Part shown: positions 41,642 through 51,500 of the stretch, piece by piece | Numbering within the stretch: position 1 is the stretch's first letter | Layout: every line of letters starts with the position of its first letter | The notes under the pieces: generated by a model | What the model saw: only the letters and a program-made list of their open reading frames with translations | Databases searched by the model: none | What the model was told of the DNA's origin: nothing | Made by a program: the position numbers and the translations under genes | Assembly (NCBI RefSeq): GCF_000571935.1 | Contig: NZ_ATAX01000016.1 | Location: forward strand, 124,001 to 188,000 | Direction: 5' to 3' | Source of the DNA: Ruminococcus flavefaciens 007c | GTDB taxonomy: Bacteria; Bacillota; Clostridia; Oscillospirales; Ruminococcaceae | DNA length: 64,000 nucleotides

Positions 41642-41678
41642 TCTGATCCCTCCAGATCGGTATATTAAATTTCGCGAA

Positions 41679-41722
41679 GTTAAGCCGATATTTTAAGTGC
41701 CCAGATTAAAAATCGACTTAAC
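41679..41722 (-). promoter_or_regulatory. Near-perfect hairpin at the 5' end of the GH26-GH9 transcript
   Basis: GTTAAGTCGAT-TTTTAA and TTAAAATATCGGCTTAAC pair over 17 positions with one G-U and one bulge around a 9-base loop. It starts about 10 bases after the predicted transcription start. It could be a 5' stability hairpin or, as DNA, a regulator operator. Confidence 0.7.
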
Positions 41723-41738
41723 GCATACTTACATATCT

Positions 41739-41767
41739 ATAATATCACATTTTTTCTGAAATTGCAA
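41739..41767 (-). promoter_or_regulatory. Sigma-A promoter of the GH26-GH9 operon
   Basis: On the - strand TTGCAA (41767-41762), 17 bases, TATTAT (41744-41739). No classic terminator separates it from the upstream leucine-rich-repeat gene, though GTCTGA/TCAGAC pairing before CATTTTT is possible there. Confidence 0.7.
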
Positions 41768-41824
41768 GCTCTTTTATGAAACATTCCTAAAAATGGTCTG
41801 ATTGAAAAAAAGCGCAATTTATGG

Positions 41825-42727
41825 TCAGACGTCCTCATCATCATTTAAGCTGTGTCTGTTTTCCCTGATAAAAAAGAGAAAAAACACCGCAGCAAGCAGA
41901 AGAAACACGGCTGCTCCCAGCCAGGATGCCGCGTTTTCACAGTCTGTCACAGAGCCGCTGCTTATCTCCGCAAAGACTTCTTTTTCTTCATCGGCAGCAA
42001 AGGAGATATCGTTTTCTTTTGCATATTCCTCCGCAGCAGAGTCCTCCCGGCCTACGATAAGCATATCCGTCTGCCTGAGCATGAGATTTCCGTCACAGGT
42101 ATACCCCAGCGCTTCAGCGCCGATAGTACGGACAGAAGGCGGTACGACTATGCTTTCCAGCCTGCCGCACATATAGAAGCTCCTCTCGCCTATACTCCCG
42201 AGGCAACTTCCCGTCTGCACATACCTTAGCTCCGTACAGCCCGCAAAACAGAATTTGTCCACAGCCTCCAGATCCTCGGGCAGCACTGCCGCCTCCAGAG
42301 AACCGCAGGCTCTGAAACAGGAGTCGGGCAGTACCTTCAGTGTTTCGGGTATATCGATTTCTTTCAGAGCCGCACAGCCGCAGAAGCAGCCTATGCCTAT
42401 CTCTTCAAGCTCAGCAGGAAGCCTGACCTCCTCCAGCTCATAGCAGGCATAGAAGCTGTGATGTCCTATCTTCAGTACAGTATCAGGCAGACTGATACTT
42501 TTCAGCGAATGACAGTTATAGAATGCGTTGTCTCTCACCTCAGTAACGGGGCATCCCCCGATAAATTCGGGGATCTCTATAATTTCGGGCTCACCGCTAT
42601 AGCCCGTCACCGTTACCTCCCCTTCAAATATGCTGTAATCAAAGCTACCGGCAGAAGCGGTCTCAATTTCGGTCATGGGTGCAAGCAAAGTCATGACCGA
42701 AGCAGCAACTGCAAATATCATCTTCAT
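41825..42727 (-). CDS. BspA-type leucine-rich repeat surface protein, membrane-anchored
   Basis: 300 residues from ATG 42727, 7 bases after AAGGAGG. A signal peptide (MKMIFAVAASVMTLLAP) is followed by about eight LRR_5/BspA repeats of about 22-23 residues with the pattern xxFxxCxxLxxIxLPxxLxxI (for example YNCHSLKSISLPDTVLKIG). A C-terminal membrane helix (WLGAAVFLLLAAVFFLFFI) and a charged tail anchor it. BspA-type repeats serve adhesion and protein contacts in gut bacteria. It is on the same strand as, and just upstream of, the dockerin enzymes, but that need not imply shared function. Confidence 0.85.
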   Translation of the reverse strand: MKMIFAVAASVMTLLAPMTEIETASAGSFDYSIFEGEVTVTGYSGEPEIIEIPEFIGGCPVTEVRDNAFYNCHSLKSISLPDTVLKIGHHSFYACYELEEVRLPAELEEIGIGCFCGCAALKEIDIPETLKVLPDSCFRACGSLEAAVLPEDLEAVDKFCFAGCTELRYVQTGSCLGSIGERSFYMCGRLESIVVPPSVRTIGAEALGYTCDGNLMLRQTDMLIVGREDSAAEEYAKENDISFAADEEKEVFAEISSGSVTDCENAASWLGAAVFLLLAAVFFLFFIRENRHSLNDDEDV

Positions 42728-42808
42728 GGCAAATCCTCCTTCCGAATAAGTATACCCCGCTGTCACACTCATTGGAAAGCTTTTCTTTCTGCGTATCATC
42801 GGCCTTTC

Positions 42809-42822
42809 CCGGCATATGCCGG
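42809..42822. repeat. 14-bp perfect palindrome upstream of the LRR gene
   Basis: CCGGCATATGCCGG lies 82 bases before the LRR start codon, with AAAAAA on one flank. It may be an operator or a small hairpin in the leader. The remaining stretch 42728-42917 shows no gene and no convincing promoter. Confidence 0.5.
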
Positions 42823-42917
42823 CGAAAAAAGAGGGAATACGAGCTTTTCCCCATGTATTTTCTGCCGCATCGTGCAGCTTCCCGAAGAATTATTTCCGCA
42901 TATACTGCCGTAACATA

Positions 42918-42953
42918 CAAAAAGCTGTCGGCACCGAACTGTGCCGACAGCTT
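42918..42953 (-). terminator. Strong terminator of the pilus operon
   Basis: On the - strand AAGCTGTCGGCAC and GTGCCGACAGCTT form a perfect 13-bp stem with a 6-base loop, followed by TTTTTG. It lies about 105 bases after the lipoprotein stop and is the first clear terminator met by a transcript starting at the promoter near 59.95 kb. Confidence 0.93.
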
Positions 42954-43057
42954 CCATTCCCCTTCCATTTCCCTTATTAAGAAATTTCCGCAGCCGAATG
43001 CTGCAAGAGGTAAGTATTCTGTTTATACCGTGAAGCCGTCAGGCTCCTGTCATATAT

Positions 43058-44380
43058 TTACACGATCTCCGAACCTGTGTCATCCGTGAAGAATGAGATC
43101 TGCACTCCGTCATCAAGTGCGAACACATAAACCATTGTACCCTCACCTACGGCGCCGCTCCATGAAATATAGTCATACTGCACTTCATCGGGAGTTCCGT
43201 ATATATCAGTCAATGTCCTCCTCCAGTAATCAAAGTCCGTCTTTCTGCTGTCAAAGAAATTTATACCCACAAGTCCCAGACTCGTAAAGCACAGTACGCT
43301 GTTACATTTCCTGCCGAGATACGTAACATTTTCGTACTCCATAACAAGCTCCCATGGCTGTCCGGGTTCTTCTGTACGGTATTCGTAGGTCTTTGAATAG
43401 CGTTTAAGCTTCTTCAGCTCGGTCTCGGGAGAACCGTAAAAGGTCAGACCGTTTATAAGGAAGGCGTTCTTCTTATCTGTCCTGGGAGCTGACGTTACAG
43501 GCTCCGTCGTCTTGTTCACCGTAACCGAAGCAGTCACGGCAGCGGCTGTCGTCCCTGATGCTGCGGAGCTGACGTTTTTATCCGTAACAGCGTCACTTGT
43601 AACTGCGGTCACAACAGTCGTTACAGTCTCGCCCACAGCGTCGGTAACTGCTTCACCTGCGGTATCCGTAACAACAATGCTCATATTTCCCACGCTGTCT
43701 GTCCCGATAATATTCTGAGAAACTATATCGCCCTCTCTCAGATTTGAACGGAGCATTTCACCGCCTGAAGAGGCAACTTCAGCGTTTTCAGTCTCACTTG
43801 CCTTTTCGGAAACGGGCTCTTCCGAATTATCGCTCACAGGAATAACGGGAGTCCTTATCTCGGGAGCCGGGACAGCTCGCTCATAGCTTTTATCGGGAGA
43901 ATCGGCCGTCGCATAAAAGGACACCTGTACTCCCTCCTGAAGGTTGAAAAGGTATATCGCCGTGTCCTTGCCGAGAGGGTTGCCGTACCATGAAGCCATG
44001 CCGCTGCCCTCCTCCGTGGGAAGGCCGTATCTCGTCTCTAAGGTACCGAACCATTCTTTATAGCTTTTTTGCTTATCCATATCGTGATAGTTGAGTCCTA
44101 TCAGTCCCGAATCCGTAAAACAAAGGGTAAGATCGCAATCCGTCTCATACAGCCTGACATCGCTGTAATCCAGCATTATCTGATGAACAGAGTTTCCGCT
44201 GTCTTTGTTTTCACGCTCGTCAAGAAGCTTATAGCTTCCAAGGCTTGCTTTTACATCATCACAGCTTGCAAACCACTTCAGACCGAGCAGCGGTCTTACA
44301 TCAGCTTTAGTTTTTCCCGCACAGCCCGAAAATGCAATGCTCAGAACAGCCATTGTAACAAATATCGTTCCTCTGCGCAT
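43058..44380 (-). CDS. Lipoprotein with two copies of an unknown domain
   Basis: 440 residues. The signal ends in a lipobox (LSIAFSGCAG), so the mature protein is lipid-anchored. Two homologous domains of about 130 residues are seen (about 31-160 and 310-435). They share the order: LGLKWFAS or INGLTFYGS, a hydrophobic strand with C-(x)LCFT-GL(I/V)G(I/L)N, WFGTLETRYGLPTEE or WRRTLTDIYGTPDEV, and (A/M)(I/V)Y(L/V)F-L(Q/D)(E/D)GVQ(V/I)SF. Between them lies a 150-residue Thr/Ser/Val-rich linker like a wall spacer. I recognise no named family. It is the last gene of the pilus operon, with GGAGG 6 bases before the ATG. Confidence 0.8.
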   Translation of the reverse strand: MRRGTIFVTMAVLSIAFSGCAGKTKADVRPLLGLKWFASCDDVKASLGSYKLLDERENKDSGNSVHQIMLDYSDVRLYETDCDLTLCFTDSGLIGLNYHDMDKQKSYKEWFGTLETRYGLPTEEGSGMASWYGNPLGKDTAIYLFNLQEGVQVSFYATADSPDKSYERAVPAPEIRTPVIPVSDNSEEPVSEKASETENAEVASSGGEMLRSNLREGDIVSQNIIGTDSVGNMSIVVTDTAGEAVTDAVGETVTTVVTAVTSDAVTDKNVSSAASGTTAAAVTASVTVNKTTEPVTSAPRTDKKNAFLINGLTFYGSPETELKKLKRYSKTYEYRTEEPGQPWELVMEYENVTYLGRKCNSVLCFTSLGLVGINFFDSRKTDFDYWRRTLTDIYGTPDEVQYDYISWSGAVGEGTMVYVFALDDGVQISFFTDDTGSEIV

Positions 44381-44381
44381 T

Positions 44382-44462
44382 TCATTCCTCCGTTCTCATC
44401 GCTTCGGCTGCTTTTCTTTCTGCGATGTAAATCATAACAAGAAACAGCATGATAAGCTGCAT
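44382..44462 (-). CDS. Possible small membrane peptide between pilin and lipoprotein genes
   Basis: A 26-codon frame from ATG 44462 reads MQLIMLFLVMIYIAERKAAE followed by a short charged end. One hydrophobic helix then charges is the shape of a small membrane peptide. Its TGA overlaps the ribosome site of the lipoprotein gene, and an in-frame TTG at 44492 would add ten residues. No good ribosome site precedes it (GGAG is 13 bases away), so it may be chance. Confidence 0.3.
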   Translation of the reverse strand: MQLIMLFLVMIYIAERKAAEAMRTEE

Positions 44463-44495
44463 AGTTTTTAAAAGCTCCAGCCTGTACCCCAAGCT

Positions 44496-45566
44496 TTATT
44501 CTTCATCGTCATCAGAGTCTTTCCTGCGAAGTCTCAGTCCCAGACCAGTCATCAGGACTCCTCCGCAGGCAAGAGGCAGAACAGGCCACCACAGCTGTCC
44601 CGTCTGCGGTATCTTTCCGCCTGTAGTAGTGACTGTTTTTGCGGTACTGCTTACAGTCGTCTGCGTTCTGCTCGTTTCAGTGCTGACAGTTCCCCCTGCG
44701 GTAGTCACAGTTGTGGTCGTAGTAACAGTCTGCTTATCCCCCTCATAGGTATTGATGATAAGGAACTGCGTCGTGTTGTCCTTGTATACCACCGTGTAAT
44801 CCTCGGGGACAGCTTTTTCATGCACGAACCATTGATGTCCCTCACTGTCTGTCCATTTATATGTCCAGTCGTTTTCATCACTCAGCACAAACTCGTCATA
44901 CAGCTCGTTATCGCAGTAACGCTCAACAGTTATGGCTGTACTTCTTTTCTGAGGCTGATCCTCGTCATTCTGCCACACCTTGCGCACGGAATAGCTTACC
45001 GTTTCCGAACTCATTGTACGCAGAACGATCTTGGGATAAGCATTGAGCACAGCGGCATCATCGCCGTTCATCTCAAGAAATATCGCCGAGGGAATGTAAA
45101 TAGTGTTTTCCTTACGGAGAATATCGCCGCATACAAGATATAATCCGTCGGCAAGGCCGCTGAATGTGACACAGCCCTTGCTGTCCGTCACACCCTCTGC
45201 TATGGAAGGCACCTTATCCGCGATAATAATCCGCTTCAGAGTTTCTCCCGCATCGGCAACTGTCTCAGCGTCCCATTCCAGCATAGGTTTTGTACGGTCT
45301 CCGAGAGTGGGACGATAGTCACTGAAATCCCCCTCAAACACATAGTCTCTGTCAGTGCGGTATCCCACACGGTATATCTGCCAGTGCATTTCAGAGACGA
45401 TGTCATCATCCCTTACGCACCAGACAGCCAGTTTACCCTGACCATCTGCGGCGGAGGCGGTACACACACGCCTCAGCAGCACAGCTGAGATACAGAGGAG
45501 CGCAGCCATTACACAGAACAGCGCAGTGATGCGCTTTGAAAGTATTTCTGCTGCATTATTTCTCAT
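44496..45566 (-). CDS. Minor pilin with CnaB domain and IPQTG sorting signal
   Basis: 356 residues from ATG 45566 with GGAGG 7 bases upstream. The N-terminus is a signal helix (ITALFCVMAALLCISAVLL). Two beta domains follow: a SpaA-like one (AVWCVRDDDIVSEMHWQIYR through GLADGLYLVCGDIL) and a CnaB (VRKVWQNDEDQPQKRSTAI through HEKAVPEDYTVVY). A Thr-rich spacer leads to the sorting signal IPQTG, a membrane helix (WWPVLPLACGGVLMTGLGL) and RLRRKDSDDDEE. The IPQTG variant and position next to the class C sortase suggest a base or minor pilin. Confidence 0.87.
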   Translation of the reverse strand: MRNNAAEILSKRITALFCVMAALLCISAVLLRRVCTASAADGQGKLAVWCVRDDDIVSEMHWQIYRVGYRTDRDYVFEGDFSDYRPTLGDRTKPMLEWDAETVADAGETLKRIIIADKVPSIAEGVTDSKGCVTFSGLADGLYLVCGDILRKENTIYIPSAIFLEMNGDDAAVLNAYPKIVLRTMSSETVSYSVRKVWQNDEDQPQKRSTAITVERYCDNELYDEFVLSDENDWTYKWTDSEGHQWFVHEKAVPEDYTVVYKDNTTQFLIINTYEGDKQTVTTTTTVTTAGGTVSTETSRTQTTVSSTAKTVTTTGGKIPQTGQLWWPVLPLACGGVLMTGLGLRLRRKDSDDDEE

Positions 45567-45609
45567 GTTCCGCCCTCCTTTCAAAGTATATCAAAACGGC
45601 ATTGCCCTG

Positions 45610-46488
45610 TCAATCCCGCTTTATGAGCTTTCTTACGGTGTACTTGTCTATACGTATTTTCTTGCGGCGTTTTCCGCTGATGTGCCAGTATACCAGCAGC
45701 ATCATGAGCAGCGGCACGAAGACTACAGGTATGACCGTCATTGAATCCACCTGAAGTGCATCTGCTGCCACCTTTATCTTCCTGTCATAAAATGTTTCTA
45801 TGCGATGACCTCTTATCAGCAGCCGGTGCGAATTTACTCCGTAGGGAGTACAGGTCATGAGCGTTACTTCGTCCTCTCCCGGTATAATCGCTAGCTTGTC
45901 GGTATCATCGGGAAGTATGACCATGATGCTCTCCACCTCATATGTAAGGACTTCATTCAGCACGTTGATAGTGAATGTATCCCCCTCGACGATACGGTCC
46001 AGATCGGTGAAAAGCCGCGCTGAGGGAAGTCCCCTGTGTCCCGATATTACCGCATGGGTGGAAACTCCGCCCACGGGGAAGGACGAACCCTGTATATGTC
46101 CCGAGGCTATCTGAAGTACTCCTTCCGAGGTGCCGTGATATATGGGCAGCTCCACATTGATGCTGGGAACCGAAACATATCCCATAATCCCTGTACCCGA
46201 TATATCAAGAATATCATCATAGCCCGCGATCTGCTTGAAATTGGTGAAGGGAGCATAAAGTCCTGCCAGTTTTTCATTATAATCGTGGGCTTCACGAAGC
46301 ATACGATCGGTCTCACCGGTGTCTATTTCCGCAACCGCTCTTTTATAGCTCGCAACGGCTCGCGCCTGATGGCGCTTATTCCACCAGTTAGAAAAAGTCG
46401 GATAAAACATCACGGAGAGACTCACAAGAAAGATCACGCCGAAGATAAACGGTATAATTATATCACGCTTTCTGCGCTTCGGCTCCAT
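45610..46488 (-). CDS. Class C (pilin-polymerising) sortase
   Basis: 292 residues with membrane helices at both ends (IIIPFIFGVIFLVSLSVMFY and MTVIPVVFVPLLMMLLVYW), typical of class C. The catalytic His is in HAVISGHRG, the Cys in TLMTCTPYGVNSHRLLIRG with the Arg following. Class C sortases join pilin subunits through a Lys to Thr isopeptide bond. The gene follows the major pilin, separated by a large hairpin, and precedes the IPQTG pilin, so it should polymerise these subunits. Confidence 0.95.
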   Translation of the reverse strand: MEPKRRKRDIIIPFIFGVIFLVSLSVMFYPTFSNWWNKRHQARAVASYKRAVAEIDTGETDRMLREAHDYNEKLAGLYAPFTNFKQIAGYDDILDISGTGIMGYVSVPSINVELPIYHGTSEGVLQIASGHIQGSSFPVGGVSTHAVISGHRGLPSARLFTDLDRIVEGDTFTINVLNEVLTYEVESIMVILPDDTDKLAIIPGEDEVTLMTCTPYGVNSHRLLIRGHRIETFYDRKIKVAADALQVDSMTVIPVVFVPLLMMLLVYWHISGKRRKKIRIDKYTVRKLIKRD

Positions 46489-46518
46489 AGCTGACTGCCT
46501 CCTTATGAGTTTCTCCCT

Positions 46519-46580
46519 GACCGCCTCCGTTACCGCATCTCATCAATGTGAGATATAAGCGTTTCACGGAGGCGCAGGTC
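46519..46580 (-). promoter_or_regulatory. Large intercistronic hairpin between major pilin and sortase genes
   Basis: CGCCTCCGT (46522-46530) and ACGGAGGCG (46566-46574) pair perfectly, with GACC/GGTC outside (one bulge) and an inner TCTCA/TGAGA stem. No T run follows, so it is probably a processing or stability element that separates high pilin mRNA from lower sortase mRNA. Confidence 0.75.
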
Positions 46581-46636
46581 TTAATTATTCGTTATTGTTT
46601 TTATCTCAGTTCAAAGAAGGGATAAATGAGCAGTTA

Positions 46637-48403
46637 TCACTCTTCCTCTTCTTTCTTTGCACGCTTTCTGGAGATAAGGTAGATACCTGTTGCCGCAGCA
46701 GTTACGCCGCCGCCGAGGATAAAGAGCTTTGTACCCATACCGCCGGTGCCGGGAAGAGTTGAACCTGATGTATTCGCTACATCAAATGCCAGCTGACCTG
46801 CTGTAAGGCCTGCTGCCTGTTCAGCTGCCTCATCTACGTCAGTGGTAGACGTATCATCTGTTATACTTGCGTCAAATGACTGCACTGATTCACCGTCGAC
46901 TTTAAGCTCCAGCTTTACAAGCTCTGTACCGTCGCCGGCTTTATTCTGAGCATTTGAAGTATCAGCATCGATAACAACGGTTATATCAGAAGCAAGCTTG
47001 TTATATCCATCGGGAGCTGTAATTTCCTTCAGCTTGTATGTGCCGTCATCAAGACCGATAAATGAGAATGAGCTTCCGCTTGTAAGAGTCGGAGCAGCTG
47101 CTGCGGTTCCGTTCAGATTAGTATTATCGGAACTCTTGGTAAAGGTCGTACCGCTGTAAGAACCGGGTACCCAGTCAACTATTTTTGAACTTGAAAGATT
47201 AGCGTAGTAATCAACACCGTCAATCGTCTTATAAAGTACAAACTGTGCACCATCCAGTGCTGCATTTGTTGCACTGTCTTTCTTGTTTACATCCAGCTCA
47301 TATGTAAATGCAACGACCTTATCAACAGGTGTCTTTGAAGTCGTTCCACTGCCACCTGCATCAGGATTGTTTGAATACTCCAGATAAACTTCATTTGTCT
47401 GACCGTTGCGGCCGATCACAGCAGAATCATTAAGAACTGCCGTATAATTTACATATATCTTTGAGTCACTGTTAATAGTAATGGCTGTTTCATCGGTATC
47501 CTTAATGCTGAGAAGATCATTGAAGGTCACTGTAAGCGTATCTCCATCAGCTGTGGTCGTGCTGTATGAAGTAGGTTTAACGGTCTTTGTCGTTGAGCCG
47601 TTCTTAACAGTAACAACTATACTGTCAGTGTTCAAGGTGAACTGTGTGCCGAGAGTGTCGTGGAAAACGTACTTATATGTGCTGTAGTCTCCGATATTGG
47701 AAGGAAGTGAACCTATCAGCTCAAAGGGAACAGTATCTCCGATACAGTAATCAGCTGTATCATTATATCCTGCACCGTAACCGTCATCAGTTGTATAAGA
47801 AGCATTTTCCTTGATCTTCTTTTCAACAGAAGGAATAGCCGACTTTGCATCAATGTCAACACCTGCAGAAGCATCATACTGTGTAAGCAGATACCTTGTC
47901 ATTCCCACATCCTCGGGAGTGCCTGTGGTGGGATCTTCAACTATCAGGTAATAACCGTCTGTTGCAAGGTCGATAGGACTGGCCGCAGCTGAAGCAGCGG
48001 TCGTTACCAGCAAAGGATTAGCTGCTACGAAAGCGGCAAATGCCTTGAGCTTATCAGAATCTGCTGTATATCCGCTGAGAATATTTGCAACAGCTGCTTC
48101 ATTTGTTGCAGAAGTAAAATCTCCGCCAATTGTCGTATCCGCCTTCAACGCTGTAAGGAAAGCTGAAAATCCTCCGGACTTAGCAAATGTGATCCCCTCA
48201 AGGGCACCGTCTGTCACTGTACCGTCAAAGATCTTGTAAACAGTATACTTATGTGTATATTCGCTGCCTTCGCCCTGCTCATTGGTGATCGTGACCTTAT
48301 TTGCCGTTGCAGCATTTGCTGTCATCATTATACTCGGGATCGCCATTGTGGCGGCTAAAGCCATTGCTGCGATGATCGCAGTGAATCTTCTTTTTTCTTT
48401 CAT
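46637..48403 (-). CDS. Major pilin (isopeptide-forming fimbrial subunit), LPGTG anchored
   Basis: 588 residues. The signal peptide ends MTANAATA. The N-terminal domain is followed by a Lys-rich pilin segment (SAIPSVEKKIKENAS, near 190-204) that likely holds the polymerising Lys. A middle FimA/SpaA-type domain (DTVPFELIGSLPSNIGDYS and YKYVFHDTLGTQF) precedes a C-terminal CnaB domain with the E-box YKLKEITAPDGYNKL. The end is LPGTGG, a hydrophobic helix (KLFILGGGVTAAATGIYLI) and SRKRAKKEEEE. The size and motifs are those of backbone pilins of Gram-positive sortase pili. AAAGGAG precedes the ATG. Confidence 0.93.
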   Translation of the reverse strand: MKEKRRFTAIIAAMALAATMAIPSIMMTANAATANKVTITNEQGEGSEYTHKYTVYKIFDGTVTDGALEGITFAKSGGFSAFLTALKADTTIGGDFTSATNEAAVANILSGYTADSDKLKAFAAFVAANPLLVTTAASAAASPIDLATDGYYLIVEDPTTGTPEDVGMTRYLLTQYDASAGVDIDAKSAIPSVEKKIKENASYTTDDGYGAGYNDTADYCIGDTVPFELIGSLPSNIGDYSTYKYVFHDTLGTQFTLNTDSIVVTVKNGSTTKTVKPTSYSTTTADGDTLTVTFNDLLSIKDTDETAITINSDSKIYVNYTAVLNDSAVIGRNGQTNEVYLEYSNNPDAGGSGTTSKTPVDKVVAFTYELDVNKKDSATNAALDGAQFVLYKTIDGVDYYANLSSSKIVDWVPGSYSGTTFTKSSDNTNLNGTAAAAPTLTSGSSFSFIGLDDGTYKLKEITAPDGYNKLASDITVVIDADTSNAQNKAGDGTELVKLELKVDGESVQSFDASITDDTSTTDVDEAAEQAAGLTAGQLAFDVANTSGSTLPGTGGMGTKLFILGGGVTAAATGIYLISRKRAKKEEEE

Positions 48404-48434
48404 AATAATTCTCCTTTATAATAGTTTTGGCAGG

Positions 48435-48470
48435 TGTCCGAAGGAGTTTGCCCCCCTTCTCCTCCGGACA
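48435..48470 (-). promoter_or_regulatory. Intercistronic hairpin between adhesin and major pilin genes
   Basis: TGTCCG-(A/G)-AGGAG and CTCCT-(T)-CGGACA pair over 11-12 positions around a G/C-run loop. No T run follows. Like the hairpin after the pilin gene, it may allow separate mRNA levels for the giant adhesin and the pilin. Confidence 0.7.
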
Positions 48471-48521
48471 ATCATTCGTTTATGATTCTGAGCGTCTTTC
48501 CATGATGTAAAGGCAGTCTAA

Positions 48522-51500
48522 TCATTCATTATACCACCTCCGACGCTTAAACTCTGCGTATCCGGCAGCCACCAGGAGTAACATCAATGCTCCGAGGGTG
48601 TGATAGAGCCTTGTACCTGTTGAGCCTGATTCCGGCAGAGTAACGGGACTTTGTGTTGCTGCATTGGTGAGATCGAGCTGTAATACCGAATCACCCAAAA
48701 CAGCACCACCCTCGCTTGTACTGTATGCAACCGGTATATATGAACCGGTCGATTCTTCCTTTATGAAGTAACGGTAGGTATTGCCCTTTCCGTCAGTCTT
48801 AGGAAGATTGCTTATTGTATCACTAAGCCAGTTATTATCTGACGTTATTGTGATGTCCTGGATCTTCTGAGCTCCTACGGGAACATTCGCACTGGCTTCG
48901 TTGACTTCCGTCTTTACCGTGAATGTCATAGTTGAGCCGCTGTCTGTGATGGTAATTGAAGTCTCACCTATCTTCTCGCCTGTCTTTACCGTCCTGGTAA
49001 CAGGATCATAATAGGCAATATCCGTATCACCGGAAGTACCTGATGAAGCCCCAACCACATTCAGTACAGGAATGCTGCTGTTTACATTCATTGTCAGCGA
49101 AGTCGGAATAATATCTCCGCCGTTGTAAGATACCATCATAGGTCTGATATGCAGCGTAACTTCAGTTGACGCATCGCCTCTTTCTGCTACGAGAACAACA
49201 TCTGCATTTTCAACATTTGCTGTGACTGTATTGCCGCTTATAGTAACTTTTTCGCTGTCACCTGAGTTCTTCAGGCTCCATACAACATTCGTGAGCGACG
49301 GATCAGTCGATAGTGTTGCTGTCATTCCATTGTGGATAGTATCCGGTGTTATCTCAGCTGTGAACGATTGACTTGATACGTCGAATGTTATTGTATCTGT
49401 TGCGCCTCCGTGTGTAGCAGTAATAGTAACCGTGCCGTTTCCGACAAATGTTACGTTTCCACTGTTGTCCACAGTCGCTACGCTTGTATTATCGCTGCTC
49501 CATGTTGCAGAAGCATTGGCTGATAACTGCAATTCATTTCCCTCTGACTGGGATGTATTAATGGTGGATTTATTATTGATCGTGAATGGTGAAACAGTAT
49601 ATGTAACAGAATCTGTATCTGTTACTCCGCTGCCTGTTGCGCTTGCCGTGATAGTAACATTTGTTGCTTCACTTACCTGATTGAAGGTTATGGCACCAGT
49701 ATCAGGATCAACCGTTGCAGCAGCATTACTGCTTGACCATGTTATCGTGCCTTCGGTCGTTGTCGCCTCTAATGAAGCTGTATCTCCTGCGACCACATTT
49801 GCGTTTGCCGGTTTATTTGTGATAGTCACCTGCGGACCGGTTGGAGTGTAATAGAAGCGGATTTCTTTAATAAGAATTCTGCCATAATCAATTGAATTTT
49901 GAGAATTATTGTCATTCTCTGTTATCCATATAGCTCTAAGAGGATTTTCTACAGTAAGGTATTGTACTCCATTTATCCAAACATTACTTAAACCGGATAA
50001 TTCAAATTTTGATGAGTAATCTGTAACTGTTCCGTTTAATTCAAACGTTGCATCATCATTTTTAAGATGGATTTTTGAATTATATATTCCATTCTTTCCC
50101 TTAGAATCATCATATATTACTTCTATCTCATCAATTGTATAACCATTACAGAGAGCTTCTATATTATTTGTATTTTCAGGTATCGTAGCAGCATTAACAT
50201 CAAGTTTAACATACTGCTTTTCCGCATCTCTGCTATTTCTGGATAACAGATTTGCGCCCGACACACTCGGTGCACGCTTAGGAGAAGGTGCAGGAGAAGG
50301 TGTACTCTCCGCCAGAGCTTTTCGTACTTTTCTAAGCGACAGCATATTCCTGCCTGAACTGAATCTGCCGCTTACATTCTGAGAATCCGCTTCCGTTTCG
50401 GCTACAGGATCGCCGTTAGCGTCATACGCCTGTCTGTACAGCCCGACCGTTACGGAAGATGTTCCGCTCGCATCGTTGTTGAGCCATCTCTTATTGACCT
50501 TCAGCTGTCCTGTGTCTATCACATTGGTAACGCTGTAATTTCTTACTTCGTTATCCTGATCGTCTGTCGTTACGGAAACATCTCCGTAGGATACCAGCCA
50601 GCCTTCGGGAACTTCCTCCCTTATCTGATATGTCTTGCTTGCAGGGAGATTGTCCCATTCGGCAGTCCATTCATCGCTTGCGGAAACTGACTTTGAACCG
50701 ATGGTCACAGGAGCTCCGCCGCTGCTGTTGAGCTGTTCAAGTATAAGCGTTACCGAATCGGGTATATCAACGGAGGTATCCCTGTCGTCCCAGTTCTTTA
50801 CTGCTTTTACCTTTATGCGCTCGCCTTCCACGAAGTTATCGACCGTTATGATCTCATCGCTTCCGAGAAGCTGCCCCTCATTGCTGTATACAGGAGCATA
50901 ATCTTCAACCAGATAGCCCGGTCCGTCGACCTCCTGTACGTAATACAGATATCCTTCATCAAGACCGCTGAGCGAAACCGTCCAGTGGTCGTCTCTTCCT
51001 ACGGTTATTATACCGTTTTCGTCCATGCCGTCAGCGCCTGTTACAAGATCGTTGGTTTCATCCAGTCCGTATTTCTCAAAGAAATCCTCCGATTCCGGAT
51101 CACCCTGCTGAGCCGAACCTGCCGCTTTACGGTAAAGCTTCAGCTTAACATCGCTGTAATTCGGATTTGCTATCAATGGCTCGTTTACCAGTGTCTTATC
51201 ACGCCATTGCTTCTTGATAACAAGTACGCCCGGTTGTTTATTTGTAACATCGAGATCACGGACAGCCGTATATACGCTGTTTCCGTCAAGTGTATATATT
51301 GCACTGTATCTTCCCGATGTGGTAGAAGACTGCTCTTCTGTCACGAAATACTGAAGCTTGTTCTGTCCCGAAGCATCTCTGAACGGGAGTCCATCCCACT
51401 GCCAGCTCCACGCATCACTTTCTGTACTGCCGTCGACAGTTACGGGATTCTGTACGGTATTTACCATACTTACACCATTGTACTGTCCGCTGAGAATAAA

